Source: Aneurinibacillus uraniidurans
GTDB lineage: Bacteria; Bacillota; Bacilli; Aneurinibacillales; Aneurinibacillaceae
DNA: 64,000 nucleotides
Direction: 5' to 3'
Assembly (NCBI RefSeq): GCF_028471905.1
Contig: NZ_CP116902.1
Location: 780,501-844,500 of the forward strand
Within the stretch, counting starts at the first letter, position 1. Each line of letters starts with the position of its first letter. Below the pieces are notes generated by a model. The model was not told where the DNA came from. It saw nothing but the letters and a program-made list of their open reading frames with translations, and ran no database searches. The position numbers and the translations under genes are program-made. This document shows, piece after piece, positions 18,046 to 27,411 of the stretch.

Positions 18046-18600
18046 ATGAATCAATTGATCGAAGTTATCAATCATCAGCGGCATGACTGGTTAAACCATA
18101 TTCAGGTCCTATTTGGATATTTAAAGCTTCAAAAATACGATTTATGTGAAGAATATATATATCGTGTCATTAAAGAGGCGAATCGAGATACGCTGATTGC
18201 GCGTCTTGCCCATCCATCTCTTGTAGCGTACCTGCTTTCATTTAATGCCTTGCACAAGGAAGTGGTACTGGATGTCGAGATTCCAGCACCATTCTCGCTG
18301 CTAGAGCGGCCCGATATTGGAAGTTGTATTCTGCGTATGGTGGAGATATACCGCCAGCATGCGCAGATGAATGGAGAGGCGAATACGCTTCTGCTTACAT
18401 TGACATATAGCGGAGACTGCCTGCATGGAGTCGCTGATTATGCCGGGCGTCTGGATGCGGCTGGAATGAGGCAGGCGCTTGCAGCAATGGAGCAGGAGAC
18501 GATAGAGCTTGGCGGACGGTTTGTCATGGATATTCACACGAATGAAGAGTCGGTGATGGAGTGTATCATCCCGTTTATTGCAGAAGTGGACAAGTCTTAG
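18046..18600 (+). CDS. spo0B: Sporulation initiation phosphotransferase Spo0B
   Basis: Spo0B passes phosphate from Spo0F to Spo0A in the sporulation phosphorelay. The 184-residue product contains HQRHDWLNHIQVLFGYL near the N-terminus; the His of RHDWLN is the phospho-accepting residue of the four-helix dimer. The remainder resembles a degenerate histidine-kinase ATPase domain. The ORF could start at 17968, but ATG 18046 has AGGGAGAGAA at 18031-18040 and gives the family length. The position between rpmA and obgE is conserved in B. subtilis. Confidence 0.9.
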   Translation: MNQLIEVINHQRHDWLNHIQVLFGYLKLQKYDLCEEYIYRVIKEANRDTLIARLAHPSLVAYLLSFNALHKEVVLDVEIPAPFSLLERPDIGSCILRMVEIYRQHAQMNGEANTLLLTLTYSGDCLHGVADYAGRLDAAGMRQALAAMEQETIELGGRFVMDIHTNEESVMECIIPFIAEVDKS

Positions 18601-18616
18601 ATAAGGTGGAATCAAC

Positions 18617-19897
18617 ATGTTTGTAGATAGCGTAAAAATATATGTAAAAGGCGGCGACGGCGGCAATGGCATGGTTGCATTTCGTCGTGAGAAATACGTA
18701 GCCGCAGGTGGTCCTGCTGGCGGCGATGGTGGACGTGGTGGCGATGTTGTGTTTGTGGTAGACGAAGGGCTGCGCACACTTGTTGACTTCCGTTACCAGC
18801 GCCATTTTAAAGCAACACGCGGTGAAAACGGACGAACGAAGTCCCAGCATGGTGCGGGTGCGGACGATATGGTCGTACGGGTACCACCGGGAACGACTGT
18901 GATCGATGATGATACGCAGCAAGTTATTGCGGACCTCGTTATGCACGGCCAGCGAGCAGTAATCGCTCGTGGTGGACGTGGTGGCCGCGGTAATACTCGT
19001 TTTGCGACACCGGCGAACTCCGCTCCCGAGATCGCAGAGAACGGTGAACCAGGTCAGGAGCGCTATGTGCGCCTCGAACTGAAGGTGCTTGCGGATGTCG
19101 GACTGGTTGGTTTTCCAAGCGTCGGTAAATCAACGTTGTTGTCTGTTGTATCAGCAGCCCGCCCGAAAATTGCGGCGTATCACTTTACAACGATTACGCC
19201 TAATCTCGGTGTGGTAGATATTGATGAGGAACGCAGCTTTGTAATGGCAGACTTGCCAGGATTGATTGAAGGGGCGCATGAAGGGGTGGGCCTTGGTCAT
19301 CAATTCTTGCGTCATGTAGAGCGGACGCGTGTCATTGTTCATGTGGTGGACATGGCAGGCTCTGAAGGACGTGATCCGTATACCGACTACGTGCAGATCA
19401 ATGAAGAGCTGAAGTTGTACAATCGGAAGCTCGAAGATCGCCCGCAGATTATTGCCGCGAACAAGATGGACATTCCAGGTGCAGAAGAAAATCTCGCTGA
19501 ATTCAAGGAGAAGGTAGGCGATGTGCCAATCTTCCCGATCTCGGCCGCGACCAATCAGGGCATTCGCGAGCTGATGTATGCGGTAGCCGACAAGCTTGAT
19601 GAGATTCCGTTCTTGCCGGATGTCGAGGATGTAGCAGAGGAAGAGACAACTGTCATGTACCGTGCAGAGCAGGAAGGACCAGGCTTTACGGTGCGCCGCG
19701 ATAATGAGACGTATGTAGTGGAAGGCGAGAAACTCGAGAAGCTGGTTAAGATGACAAATCTGAATAGCCATGATTCGATTCAGCGTTTTGCCCGTACGAT
19801 GCGGAACATGGGTGTGGACGATGCGCTGCGTAAAAAAGGCGCGAAGAATGGGGATATTGTGGTTATTGGCAAGTTTGAGTTTGAGTTTGTGGAATAG
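18617..19897 (+). CDS. obgE: GTPase Obg/CgtA
   Basis: Obg is an essential GTPase involved in 50S subunit assembly, the stringent response and sporulation initiation. The 426-residue protein has the glycine-rich Obg domain ([17 protein letters not shown] at the N-terminus), a G domain with [11 protein letters not shown] (G1), [12 protein letters not shown] (G3) and NKMD (G4), and the C-terminal OCT domain. The 16-base gap to spo0B indicates one operon. Confidence 0.98.
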   Translation: MFVDSVKIYVKGGDGGNGMVAFRREKYVAAGGPAGGDGGRGGDVVFVVDEGLRTLVDFRYQRHFKATRGENGRTKSQHGAGADDMVVRVPPGTTVIDDDTQQVIADLVMHGQRAVIARGGRGGRGNTRFATPANSAPEIAENGEPGQERYVRLELKVLADVGLVGFPSVGKSTLLSVVSAARPKIAAYHFTTITPNLGVVDIDEERSFVMADLPGLIEGAHEGVGLGHQFLRHVERTRVIVHVVDMAGSEGRDPYTDYVQINEELKLYNRKLEDRPQIIAANKMDIPGAEENLAEFKEKVGDVPIFPISAATNQGIRELMYAVADKLDEIPFLPDVEDVAEEETTVMYRAEQEGPGFTVRRDNETYVVEGEKLEKLVKMTNLNSHDSIQRFARTMRNMGVDDALRKKGAKNGDIVVIGKFEFEFVE

Positions 19898-19904
19898 AGG
19901 ATAG

Positions 19905-20028
19905 GCAAAAGTATGGTGGCGGAGAGCGGAGAAGAGCGGTGCTATTTTATGCGCTGCGGGGAAGTAGGGACTGTTCGCTCCAGGAGACTGGCGGACTCGC
20001 CCGCAAAGCGCTTCCGAAATACTTTTGC
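19905..20028 (+). repeat. Intergenic inverted-repeat element, copy A
   Basis: The 367-base gap between obgE and the DedA gene holds this element. Its ends form a 10-bp perfect inverted repeat (GCAAAAGTAT 19905-19914 with 20019-20028). Its core at 19960-19983 reads GGAAGTAGGGACTGTTCGCT followed by CCAG. The core recurs on the plus strand at 44677-44697 and on the minus strand at 44960-44983 and 48173-48194. A small CCAG/CTGG hairpin and a GGCGGACTCGCC stem lie inside. From 20029 to 20264 I see no further gene or clear signal beyond the DedA ribosome site. Confidence 0.75.
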
Positions 20029-20264
20029 TATGCCCACTATTACATTTAAATACAGGCTACGCCTGCTTTCAGTGAAGTGAAATTGCATAGATGTAAATAG
20101 GAGGGGGACTCAATCGATGATTGGGAACCCTTGTTTTTGTTGCTCATTGATGAGTGGATATCCTGCAATATTTGATTTGTTCATACATAGACGTTACCAT
20201 TGTGTTTAGTGCCAATACGGTAGAAAATAACGTAGGGGAAAAAGGATTAAGGGGCGACTTGCAT

Positions 20265-20867
20265 ATGGAGCATCAGTTAGATTACCTGCTTACTCACTAT
20301 GGCTATTTCGGAATTGTACTTGCTCTTGTAGGAGGCATTGTTGGTCTGCCTTTGCCTGATGAAATTGTGCTGACGTATGTAGGTTATAACATATATCAGG
20401 GAAAGATGCTGTATGCGCTGGCAGTAGTAAGCGCTGTTATAGGTGCGCTCACGGGAATTACGATTAGCTATTTGTTGGGGATAAAGTTAGGCAGCCCTTT
20501 CCTGAAAAAGTTTGGTCCTAAGATTCATATTACAGAAGAAAAAATAGAGCGTACGCAAGCGCTGTTCGATAAATTTGGCCCGTTTCTGCTCCTTATCGGT
20601 TATTTCATTCCCGGTGTACGGCATATTACTGCTTATTTGGCGGGTGTTTCCTGTTTGGGGTTTCGGAAATTTGCCCTTTATGCGTATGTAGGAGGGGTAT
20701 TGTGGATTTTTACTTTTATCACATTAGGGAAAGTATTGGGACCTGATTGGAAAAAAGCAGAACATTATATCCGTCCGAATGGTGGTTTACTTTTTATACT
20801 GGCTGTAGTGTTGGTTTTCCTTGTTTTTCTCTATCGCAGGATGAAAAAAGGGGATTATAATTCATAA
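20265..20867 (+). CDS. DedA family membrane protein
   Basis: DedA proteins are membrane transporters or flippases; some family members flip phosphatidylethanolamine or C55 carrier lipid. The 200-residue product has the conserved E/D-rich N-terminal re-entrant loop (GIVGLPLPDEIVLTYVGY), the FGPFLLLIGYFIPGVRHI motif with its conserved Arg, and four or more membrane spans. ATG 20265 is selected because family homology begins there; the upstream in-frame extension (from 20154) lacks a ribosome site. The gene is the plus-strand member of a block that interrupts the usual obg-pheB adjacency. Confidence 0.88.
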   Translation: MEHQLDYLLTHYGYFGIVLALVGGIVGLPLPDEIVLTYVGYNIYQGKMLYALAVVSAVIGALTGITISYLLGIKLGSPFLKKFGPKIHITEEKIERTQALFDKFGPFLLLIGYFIPGVRHITAYLAGVSCLGFRKFALYAYVGGVLWIFTFITLGKVLGPDWKKAEHYIRPNGGLLFILAVVLVFLVFLYRRMKKGDYNS

Positions 20868-20944
20868 AAGGACAACGGAGATGGGAACGTGTGGTCGTTC
20901 GGCTGCTGCAGCGATAAGACGATAGCGGGTATTCAGTTAGAAAA

Positions 20945-20994
20945 CATAACGACAAGCCCCTTCTCTGAATTGAGTAAAGGGGCTTGTCGTTATG
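20945..20994 (-). terminator. Strong hairpin terminator for the minus-strand gene pair
   Basis: A perfect 18-bp stem (20945-20962 with 20977-20994) is followed on the minus strand by TTTTCT. It lies just beyond the stop of the DUF4328-like gene. On the plus strand no T tract follows, so it mainly serves the minus strand. Confidence 0.75.
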
Positions 20995-21007
20995 TAGGAT
21001 GAGATGA

Positions 21008-21634
21008 TTAGGTAGCAAAAGTAGAGTCCGTGTTTTCTTGTCCGTGAGACTCTGGGGTAGAATGTGATAATGCCTCAAGACCAGATATGATCGTTCGTGT
21101 CATCTGCAAGCAAATCAGTGTAAATAGGGCCTCAATGAAAGATGAGAGAATAAACAGTGCGTTTACAACATCGGGCATTTTTTCAATGACGCGATTTATC
21201 ATATTGAACATAAAAAACACCAAGTAATACCATGGTAAATATGCACGTAATTGTTGCCCTTCTTTTATTGCATTTCTTCCGTCTGTGATGAAAAAGGCAG
21301 CAAGTTTTGAAAATACATTCCATATGCCATACAGGGAATAAAACGGTATGATGAAACTGCATATGGACCAGGTTGGTTTAATCGGATAGACGGGATCAAA
21401 TTTTCTTACGTCTAGGTGTACTTGATAAAGCCATGTAAAAAAAACAAGAATGGTGAGGATCCAAAGCAGGATGTTGAACAATGTGATAAAGTCATCCAAA
21501 GATGAGAAGTATGCATCGTACCAGTTGGGTGTAAGTGTCATAATCGTTGAACCGAGCAAGGAAAATAGGGATAAAAAAAGGCCAACTTGTAAAAATATCA
21601 CAAGAATATTGCCTGCTTTTTTGGATGTTAGCAT
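21008..21634 (-). CDS. Polytopic membrane protein, DUF4328-like
   Basis: The 208-residue protein has four or five hydrophobic helices. Loop motifs TWLYQVHLDVRKFDP and PIKPTWSICSFIIPFYSLYGIWNVF resemble the DUF4328 pattern of a W-containing loop followed by a P/W-rich helix. The family has no assigned biochemical function. The ATG at 21634 follows AAGGAGAG at good spacing. The gene lies 25 bases downstream of the S16-protease gene on the same strand, so the two are probably cotranscribed. The DUF assignment is from memory of the motif pattern and is tentative. Confidence 0.6.
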   Translation of the reverse strand: MLTSKKAGNILVIFLQVGLFLSLFSLLGSTIMTLTPNWYDAYFSSLDDFITLFNILLWILTILVFFTWLYQVHLDVRKFDPVYPIKPTWSICSFIIPFYSLYGIWNVFSKLAAFFITDGRNAIKEGQQLRAYLPWYYLVFFMFNMINRVIEKMPDVVNALFILSSFIEALFTLICLQMTRTIISGLEALSHSTPESHGQENTDSTFAT

Positions 21635-21659
21635 GGAAGTCTCTCCTTATTGCTTATGT

Positions 21660-22406
21660 TTAGGGAAGGGCTCGCAGAAAGGCTAGTGCTTCATCAATTG
21701 TGTCTACCGGGACGAGCTGTAGTTTCATTCGATGCTCTTGTACGATACGTTCCGCTTCTTCCTGGTTGCTTATTTCTCCAGGTGGAGTCCATTCTTTATC
21801 TTTTGGTATGAAGAAGTAATCCACGTTGTTTTGCTGCGCGGTTAAGAGTTTTTCACGAATGGCTCCAACCGAACCGACATATTGATCGTCTTCTAGTGCG
21901 CCGGTTCCAGCAATCATATATGCACCTCGTTTCGTAAAATCTTCACCTGTACGTTCCTCAATGAGTCCAAGCCCGACCATCAGGCCGAACGAGTCACCTG
22001 TGTATATTTCTGTTTCTGCTAGCAGGCGCTTCTTTGTATCGTCAAACGCTGTGACGGGCTGATGGGTAATACGAGCAGCTGCTTCAATGGCATGATTAAT
22101 AGCATCCTCGCGCCATTCAGCTTCTTCTTCATATGCCACTTCTTCTTTATCTACAGGCTGAAAGTTAATTTTGTTATCGTATACAAAAGATAACGCGAGC
22201 TTCTCGTACCAATTTTTTGTGACCCCACTGCGTACATAGACGAAGTTAACGTGACCATTCGTGCCGATTTTGTTTACTGAATCAATGTCTCCTGTCGTTG
22301 TAAATTCTTCATGGTGTGGAATAAACGCACAGATCGAGAGACTAAGCGGGATAAGCATTAAGAGAAAGGCAAGTCGATTTTCTTTGAAATTCACACAAGA
22401 TAGCAT
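21660..22406 (-). CDS. Membrane-anchored Lon-type (S16 family) serine protease domain protein
   Basis: The product has an N-terminal hydrophobic helix (about residues 12-28) followed by a region ending in a Lon proteolytic domain. The catalytic Ser is probably in GDSFGLMVGLG, which corresponds to the Lon GPSAG motif, and the catalytic Lys is in VGAIREKLLTAQQ. No AAA+ ATPase domain is present. Related stand-alone proteins in Bacilli include YlbL, which has an additional PDZ domain not apparent here. The ATG at 22406 abuts its AAAGG ribosome site, so the GTG at 22394 may be the real start. The protein may act on envelope substrates together with the adjacent membrane protein. Confidence 0.72.
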   Translation of the reverse strand: MLSCVNFKENRLAFLLMLIPLSLSICAFIPHHEEFTTTGDIDSVNKIGTNGHVNFVYVRSGVTKNWYEKLALSFVYDNKINFQPVDKEEVAYEEEAEWREDAINHAIEAAARITHQPVTAFDDTKKRLLAETEIYTGDSFGLMVGLGLIEERTGEDFTKRGAYMIAGTGALEDDQYVGSVGAIREKLLTAQQNNVDYFFIPKDKEWTPPGEISNQEEAERIVQEHRMKLQLVPVDTIDEALAFLRALP

Positions 22407-22568
22407 CCTTTCTATAGTATTAAAAATCCTGATTAGTATAAATATTACAATTTGTTCCTTTGTTATTGCAAGAATATTTATTTAAGTATGAATACAGCAG
22501 TTCCTAGCTCCCCGCTGCAGACTATCGCTTTACACATACATAAAATTTGAAAAATAAACAAATATCCC

Positions 22569-22597
22569 TTGTAAGGCTGTAAAAAAGCAGGTATACT
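22569..22597 (+). promoter_or_regulatory. Sigma-A-type promoter for the pheB-hom-thrC-thrB-pheA operon
   Basis: TTGTAA (22569-22574) and TATACT (22592-22597) are spaced by 17 bases, 42 bases before the pheB start. No T-box or other leader is visible between promoter and gene, and the untranslated leader would be about 35 bases. Confidence 0.68.
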
Positions 22598-22639
22598 GTC
22601 CATTGTATATAAACATTTGTTTTTACCGGGAGGACTTAT

Positions 22640-23086
22640 ATGGAGAAGAGAGAGGAGCAGTTTTATCTGATCCGCTCGGATGTGCTGCCGGAATCGATTG
22701 CCAAAACAATTGAAGCAAAAAAACTGCTGGATTCTGGAGCGGTAGCTACCGTAAATGAAGCGGTGGATCGGGTTGGGTTAAGTCGAAGTGCTTACTACAA
22801 ATACAAGGATAGCATATTTCCGTTTAACTCGATGATGCAGAACATGATCGTTACACTGTCCTTGTATCTGGAGCATCGGTCAGGCGTGCTGTCGAGCGTG
22901 TTGAAGTTCGTGGCTGAACGGGGCGGAAATGTATTAACGATAAACCAAACCATTCCACTACAAGGAATGGCGAATGTAGCGATGTCGATTGATACAGCGC
23001 AGCTGTCGCAGTCGACGACAGAGTTTCTCGAAGAATTACATGAACTTGACGGAGTCCGCCGCGCTGCGATTGTCGGCCGAGGGTAA
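22640..23086 (+). CDS. pheB: ACT-domain protein PheB
   Basis: The 148-residue protein has an N-terminal helix-turn-helix-like segment (AVATVNEAVDRVGLSRSAYYKYK) and a C-terminal ACT domain (SLYLEHRSGVLSSVLKFVAERGGNVLTI). ACT domains bind amino acids. In B. subtilis pheB lies next to pheA and was once called chorismate mutase, but its real function is uncertain; a regulatory role is likely from its architecture. It is the first gene of the operon, with GGGAGGA as ribosome site. Confidence 0.88.
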   Translation: MEKREEQFYLIRSDVLPESIAKTIEAKKLLDSGAVATVNEAVDRVGLSRSAYYKYKDSIFPFNSMMQNMIVTLSLYLEHRSGVLSSVLKFVAERGGNVLTINQTIPLQGMANVAMSIDTAQLSQSTTEFLEELHELDGVRRAAIVGRG

Positions 23087-23162
23087 CGTCTGTAGGAATA
23101 AAGGAGAGGAAAGATGATCTTTCCTCCCACCATCTATTTTCACAGAAAAGAGGAGCGATATA

Positions 23163-24467
23163 ATGCGAGGAAACACAGTCAAGATAGGCTTAATGGGATT
23201 AGGAACAGTTGGAACCGGTGTAGTTCGTATCGTGCAGGGGCATCAGGAAGATTTGCAGAAGCAAACAGGCCTTGCCATTGAGGTTGCGAAGGTGCTTGTA
23301 AAAAATGCAGACAAAGAACGTAATATTTCCTTAGATAATGACATTCTAACAACTAATCCAGCTGATCTGGTCGAGAACCCAGAGATTGATGTAATCGTAG
23401 AAGTAATCGGCGGGATCAACCCGACGAAACAATACATGCTGCAGGCGCTTGAGAACGGAAAACATATCGTTACGGCGAACAAAGATTTAATGGCGCTGCA
23501 CGGAGCAGAAATCCTATCCAAAGCACAGGAAAAAGGCTGCGATGTTTTTTATGAAGCGAGCGTAGGGGGCGGCATTCCGATTTTGCGTGCGCTTGTAGAA
23601 GGCTTCTCGTCCGACCGCATTACTAAAATGATGGGGATTGTAAACGGAACAACCAACTACATCATGACCAAGATGAGCCAGGAAGGTGCAGATTACGCAG
23701 AAGTGTTGAAAGAAGCACAGGAGCTTGGTTACGCGGAATCTGATCCGACTGCAGACGTAGAAGGACACGATGCAGCACGTAAGATGGCGATTCTCGGTAC
23801 GCTTGGTTTCCATGTAGATATGAATCTGGATGATGTAGACTGCGAGGGAATCTCTCGTGTATCAGCCGAAGATATCGCTCATGCAAAACAACTTGGCTAT
23901 GAGATCAAGCTGCTCGGCATTGCACAACGCGACGGGGAACTGATTGATGTGAGTGTGCAGCCGACGCTTGTAGCACGCAGTCATCCGCTTGCTTCTGTTA
24001 ATGGCGTTTTTAATGCCGTATATGTACACGGTGAAGCGGTAGGCGAGACAATGTTCTACGGACCAGGTGCAGGGGAGCTTCCGACTGCGACAGCGGTTGT
24101 GTCTGACCTTGTTACTGTAGTAAAAAACAAAAAGCTCGGCGTCAATGGTCGTGGCAGTGTAGCTCCATACAAGGAAAAGCACCTGAAAACAGACGATCAA
24201 ATCGTTTCGAAATATTTCCTTCGTTTGATTGTTGATGACAAACGCGGCGTTTTGGCGCAAATCACTCGCATTCTCGCTGATCATGATGTAAGCTTAGAAC
24301 AAGTTCTTCAACAGCCGTACAATGATGGTAAGCAGTCGGAAATTATTCTCGTTACGCATCATGCGTCCCGGAAAAATATTTTCGATGTACGTAAGCAGTT
24401 TGAAGAAATAGACAGTGTATATGAAGTGAAAAGCCTCTATCGGGTAGAAGGCGGGGAGGAGCAATAA
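23163..24467 (+). CDS. hom: Homoserine dehydrogenase
   Basis: This enzyme reduces aspartate semialdehyde to homoserine with NAD(P)H at the branch to threonine and methionine. The 434-residue protein has an N-terminal Rossmann fold with [12 protein letters not shown], the catalytic region with [16 protein letters not shown] and [14 protein letters not shown], and a C-terminal ACT domain ([20 protein letters not shown]) that typically senses threonine. Its end meets thrC with one base between stop and start. The length fits the ACT-containing class. Confidence 0.97.
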   Translation: MRGNTVKIGLMGLGTVGTGVVRIVQGHQEDLQKQTGLAIEVAKVLVKNADKERNISLDNDILTTNPADLVENPEIDVIVEVIGGINPTKQYMLQALENGKHIVTANKDLMALHGAEILSKAQEKGCDVFYEASVGGGIPILRALVEGFSSDRITKMMGIVNGTTNYIMTKMSQEGADYAEVLKEAQELGYAESDPTADVEGHDAARKMAILGTLGFHVDMNLDDVDCEGISRVSAEDIAHAKQLGYEIKLLGIAQRDGELIDVSVQPTLVARSHPLASVNGVFNAVYVHGEAVGETMFYGPGAGELPTATAVVSDLVTVVKNKKLGVNGRGSVAPYKEKHLKTDDQIVSKYFLRLIVDDKRGVLAQITRILADHDVSLEQVLQQPYNDGKQSEIILVTHHASRKNIFDVRKQFEEIDSVYEVKSLYRVEGGEEQ

Positions 24468-24468
24468 C

Positions 24469-25527
24469 ATGGCAGGCATTATTGAACGTTACGCAAATCA
24501 ATTACCGGTGACAGAGAAAACACCTCGGCTCACACTGCATGAGGGGAATACACCGCTTATTTTCGCACCAAAATTGTCGGAAGAATTGGATTTAGAAGTT
24601 TATTTCAAATATGAAGGATTGAATCCGACAGGTTCTTTTAAAGACCGCGGGATGGTTATGGCGGTAGCGAAAGCGGTAGAAGAAGGCAGCCATACGATTA
24701 TGTGTGCGTCTACTGGGAATACATCCGCAGCCGCAGCGGCGTATGCGGCACGTGCAAACTTGCGCTGTATCGTACTTATTCCGAACAACAACATTGCACT
24801 TGGCAAGTTGGCGCAGGCGATGATGTACGGAGCAGAAATTATCGCAATCGAAGGCAACTTCGATCAGGCGCTGCAAATCGTGCGCGACATTACAGAAAAG
24901 CACCCGATCACACTTGTGAACTCGGTGAACCCATACCGTCTGGAAGGTCAGAAAACAGCGGCATTCGAGGTTTGCGACGAACTTGGTAAAGCACCAGACA
25001 TTCTTGCGATCCCGGTTGGTAACGCAGGCAACATCTCTGCATACTGGAAAGGATTCAAAGAATATTACGAAGCAGGCAAAATCGCAAGCAAGCCGCGTAT
25101 GTTCGGTTTTGAAGCGGAAGGTGCCGCTGCTCTTGTAAAAGGCGAGCCGATCGAAAATCCAGAAACACTTGCGACTGCGATCCGAATCGGAAAACCAGCT
25201 AGCTGGGATCTGGCGCTTGCAGCGCGTGACGAATCAAACGGTCATATTGACTTTGTAACCGATGATGAAATCGTAGCGGCTTATCGTAAGCTTGCATCGA
25301 TGGAAGGCATCTTCGCAGAGCCGGCTTCTGCGGCATCCCTTGCAGGTATTATTAAAATGCGTAAGCTTGGCAAGCTCGAAGCAGGCAAGCAAGTTGTCTG
25401 TGTTCTGACAGGAAACGGCTTGAAAGACCCGAACATTGCGATCAAGTCTGCAGGTATTGAGCCTGTTGTCGTGGAAAGCACAGAAGAAGCCGTTCTTGGC
25501 ATTATCGCTCAGGGAGCGGGGGTATAA
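24469..25527 (+). CDS. thrC: Threonine synthase
   Basis: ThrC is a PLP enzyme that converts O-phosphohomoserine to threonine. The 352-residue product has the PLP-lysine motif [13 protein letters not shown] near residue 50 and the phosphate-binding loop region [12 protein letters not shown]. The length is typical of the short Gram-positive class. It sits between hom and thrB with 1-2 base spacing, which indicates tight coupling. Confidence 0.97.
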   Translation: MAGIIERYANQLPVTEKTPRLTLHEGNTPLIFAPKLSEELDLEVYFKYEGLNPTGSFKDRGMVMAVAKAVEEGSHTIMCASTGNTSAAAAAYAARANLRCIVLIPNNNIALGKLAQAMMYGAEIIAIEGNFDQALQIVRDITEKHPITLVNSVNPYRLEGQKTAAFEVCDELGKAPDILAIPVGNAGNISAYWKGFKEYYEAGKIASKPRMFGFEAEGAAALVKGEPIENPETLATAIRIGKPASWDLALAARDESNGHIDFVTDDEIVAAYRKLASMEGIFAEPASAASLAGIIKMRKLGKLEAGKQVVCVLTGNGLKDPNIAIKSAGIEPVVVESTEEAVLGIIAQGAGV

Positions 25528-25529
25528 AC

Positions 25530-26462
25530 GTGCAGAACGGAAAGGTAACGGTCAAGGTCCCAGCTAGCACCGCCAACCTCGGTCCGGGATTTGACACGCT
25601 TGGAATGGCATTTCAACTGTACACAACGATTTCTTTAGAAGCGGCGGATGAGACAATCATCCGCCTTCACGGTTCACAGCTTGAAGGAATTGCAACGGAT
25701 AAAACAAACTTAATCTATAAGGTAGCGGCCGACCTATTTGAGAAAGCCGGTAAGCCTGTGCCAGAGCTTATCATTGATATTGATAGCGATGTACCGCTCA
25801 CGCGGGGTCTTGGCAGTAGTGCATCTGCAATTGTGGGCGCACTTGTGGCAGCGAATGAGCTGGCAGGCAAACCGTTTACAACGGATGAGTTGTTTACGAT
25901 GGCAACCAAACGGGAAGGGCACCCGGATAATGTGGGGGCTGCTTTATTTGGCGGCATCATTGTAGCACTAATAGATGGAAACGATGTACCGTATGTGCGT
26001 CTGCCAGTACCGGAGCATCTTGGTGCGCTTGTTGTCATTCCAGATTTCATGCTTTCGACAGAGAAGTCGCGTGATGTGCTGCCTTCGATGTACAGCCGGC
26101 ATGATGTTGTGCATACATCCAGTCATACAGGTGTACTCGTTGCAGCTCTTGCAACCGGGCAGCTTGGACTGTTAAAGTCAGCGATGAAGGATGTACTGCA
26201 CCAGCCATATCGTGTACCGCTTGTACCTGGTTTGGAGTCGATTATTGAAGATGCTACGAAGTATGGTGCACTAGGTGCTGCCTTATCCGGGGCAGGCCCG
26301 ACCATTATTGCCTTTGTAGATCGTCGGAATTCGACGGCTGAATTAGAAGCATTTATGGTGAACGCCCTGGCAGAGCAGGGAATTGCCTGTACGGTGATGA
26401 ATCTCATTCCGGATACACAAGGTGTTCAGATAGAAGCCTGCTTGTCCGGCGTGACGCGCTAG
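25530..26462 (+). CDS. thrB: Homoserine kinase
   Basis: ThrB phosphorylates homoserine to supply ThrC. It belongs to the GHMP kinase family. The 310-residue protein shows the N-terminal VPASTANLGPGFDTLGMA motif, the glycine-rich ATP loop LTRGLGSSASAIVGAL and the C-terminal GALGAALSGAGPT motif. The GTG start at 25530 follows GGGAGCGGGGG and begins two bases after thrC. Confidence 0.97.
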   Translation: MQNGKVTVKVPASTANLGPGFDTLGMAFQLYTTISLEAADETIIRLHGSQLEGIATDKTNLIYKVAADLFEKAGKPVPELIIDIDSDVPLTRGLGSSASAIVGALVAANELAGKPFTTDELFTMATKREGHPDNVGAALFGGIIVALIDGNDVPYVRLPVPEHLGALVVIPDFMLSTEKSRDVLPSMYSRHDVVHTSSHTGVLVAALATGQLGLLKSAMKDVLHQPYRVPLVPGLESIIEDATKYGALGAALSGAGPTIIAFVDRRNSTAELEAFMVNALAEQGIACTVMNLIPDTQGVQIEACLSGVTR

Positions 26463-26474
26463 GGGGATCTGGAT

Positions 26475-27344
26475 ATGCAGAGGAAATTTTCATTTCTTGG
26501 TCCGAGCGGCACGAACACAGAGGAAGCAGCCCGGTATTTGTTCCAGGAGGAAAGTGATGGGTTTCTGCCGTATCGTACGATTCCAGATTGTTTGGAAGCC
26601 GCTGTGGCCGGAAAGGTTACGCACGCGGTTGTACCGTGGGAAAATTCGCTGGAAGGCTCGGTTAATTTGACGCTTGATTGGATGATTCATAAGGTGAATC
26701 TGCCTATTCTCGCTGAAGTGATTTTGCCGATCTCTCATCAGCTTGTGAGTGCCAAGCGCCCGGAGCGTATCGACTATAAGGATGTAACCAAAGTCATGTC
26801 GCATCCGCAGGGAATTGCGCAGTGCCACAATTTTCTGCGTGATTACTTGCCGCATGCAGAGATTGAATATACGAGCAGCACAGCGGAATCGGCCCGCATC
26901 GTAAGTGAGCATCCGAATGAGCCGTGGCTGGGAATTTGTCCGATGCAGGCGGTGTACTCATATCCGGTAGATCTGATGGAGGCAAATATTGAAGATTCGT
27001 CTGAGCATAATTTTACGTGCTTCGTCGTGGTGAGTAACAGTCCACTTGAACTGCCCGAATCAGACATGCATAAGACGACGATTCTTGTTACGCTGCCATC
27101 TGATTTTCCAGGAGCACTTCATCAGGTGCTAGCCGCATTCTCATGGCGTCGCCTCAACTTGTCGCGCATCGAGTCGCGCCCGACGAAAACGGGGCTTGGC
27201 AATTATCATTTCGTGATTGATATTGATCATAAAATGGATGATATTCTCATGCCAGGTGCATTTGCGGAGATGGAGGCGCTAGGGTGCCAGATTCGTGTTC
27301 TTGGGACGTACCCGGTTTATTTGAAAGCAGAAACCAGCAAATAG
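26475..27344 (+). CDS. pheA: Prephenate dehydratase with altered TRF motif
   Basis: PheA converts prephenate to phenylpyruvate in phenylalanine synthesis. The 289-residue protein has the dehydratase domain (FSFLGPSGTNTEEAA at the start, VPWENSLEGSVNLTLDW, STAESARIVSE) and a C-terminal ACT domain with LPSDFPGALHQVLAAFSWR and NLSRIESRP, the phenylalanine-binding ESRP motif. The conserved TRF active-site motif reads TCF here (HNFTCF, near residue 181), an Arg-to-Cys replacement encoded by TGC. The gene ends the operon and is followed by a bidirectional terminator. Confidence 0.95.
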   Translation: MQRKFSFLGPSGTNTEEAARYLFQEESDGFLPYRTIPDCLEAAVAGKVTHAVVPWENSLEGSVNLTLDWMIHKVNLPILAEVILPISHQLVSAKRPERIDYKDVTKVMSHPQGIAQCHNFLRDYLPHAEIEYTSSTAESARIVSEHPNEPWLGICPMQAVYSYPVDLMEANIEDSSEHNFTCFVVVSNSPLELPESDMHKTTILVTLPSDFPGALHQVLAAFSWRRLNLSRIESRPTKTGLGNYHFVIDIDHKMDDILMPGAFAEMEALGCQIRVLGTYPVYLKAETSK

Positions 27345-27356
27345 ATCTTGCAATCC

Positions 27357-27403
27357 ATACAAAAAACTCGCCTATGGGTAAAAATTAGGCGAGTTTTTTG
27401 TAT
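27357..27403. terminator. Bidirectional terminator between pheA and the convergent kinase gene
   Basis: A long perfect stem (27357-27374 with 27386-27403) contains a GC core and internal A and T runs, so transcripts from both sides end in TTTTTT. Confidence 0.92.
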
Positions 27404-27411
27404 CCTTAAGC

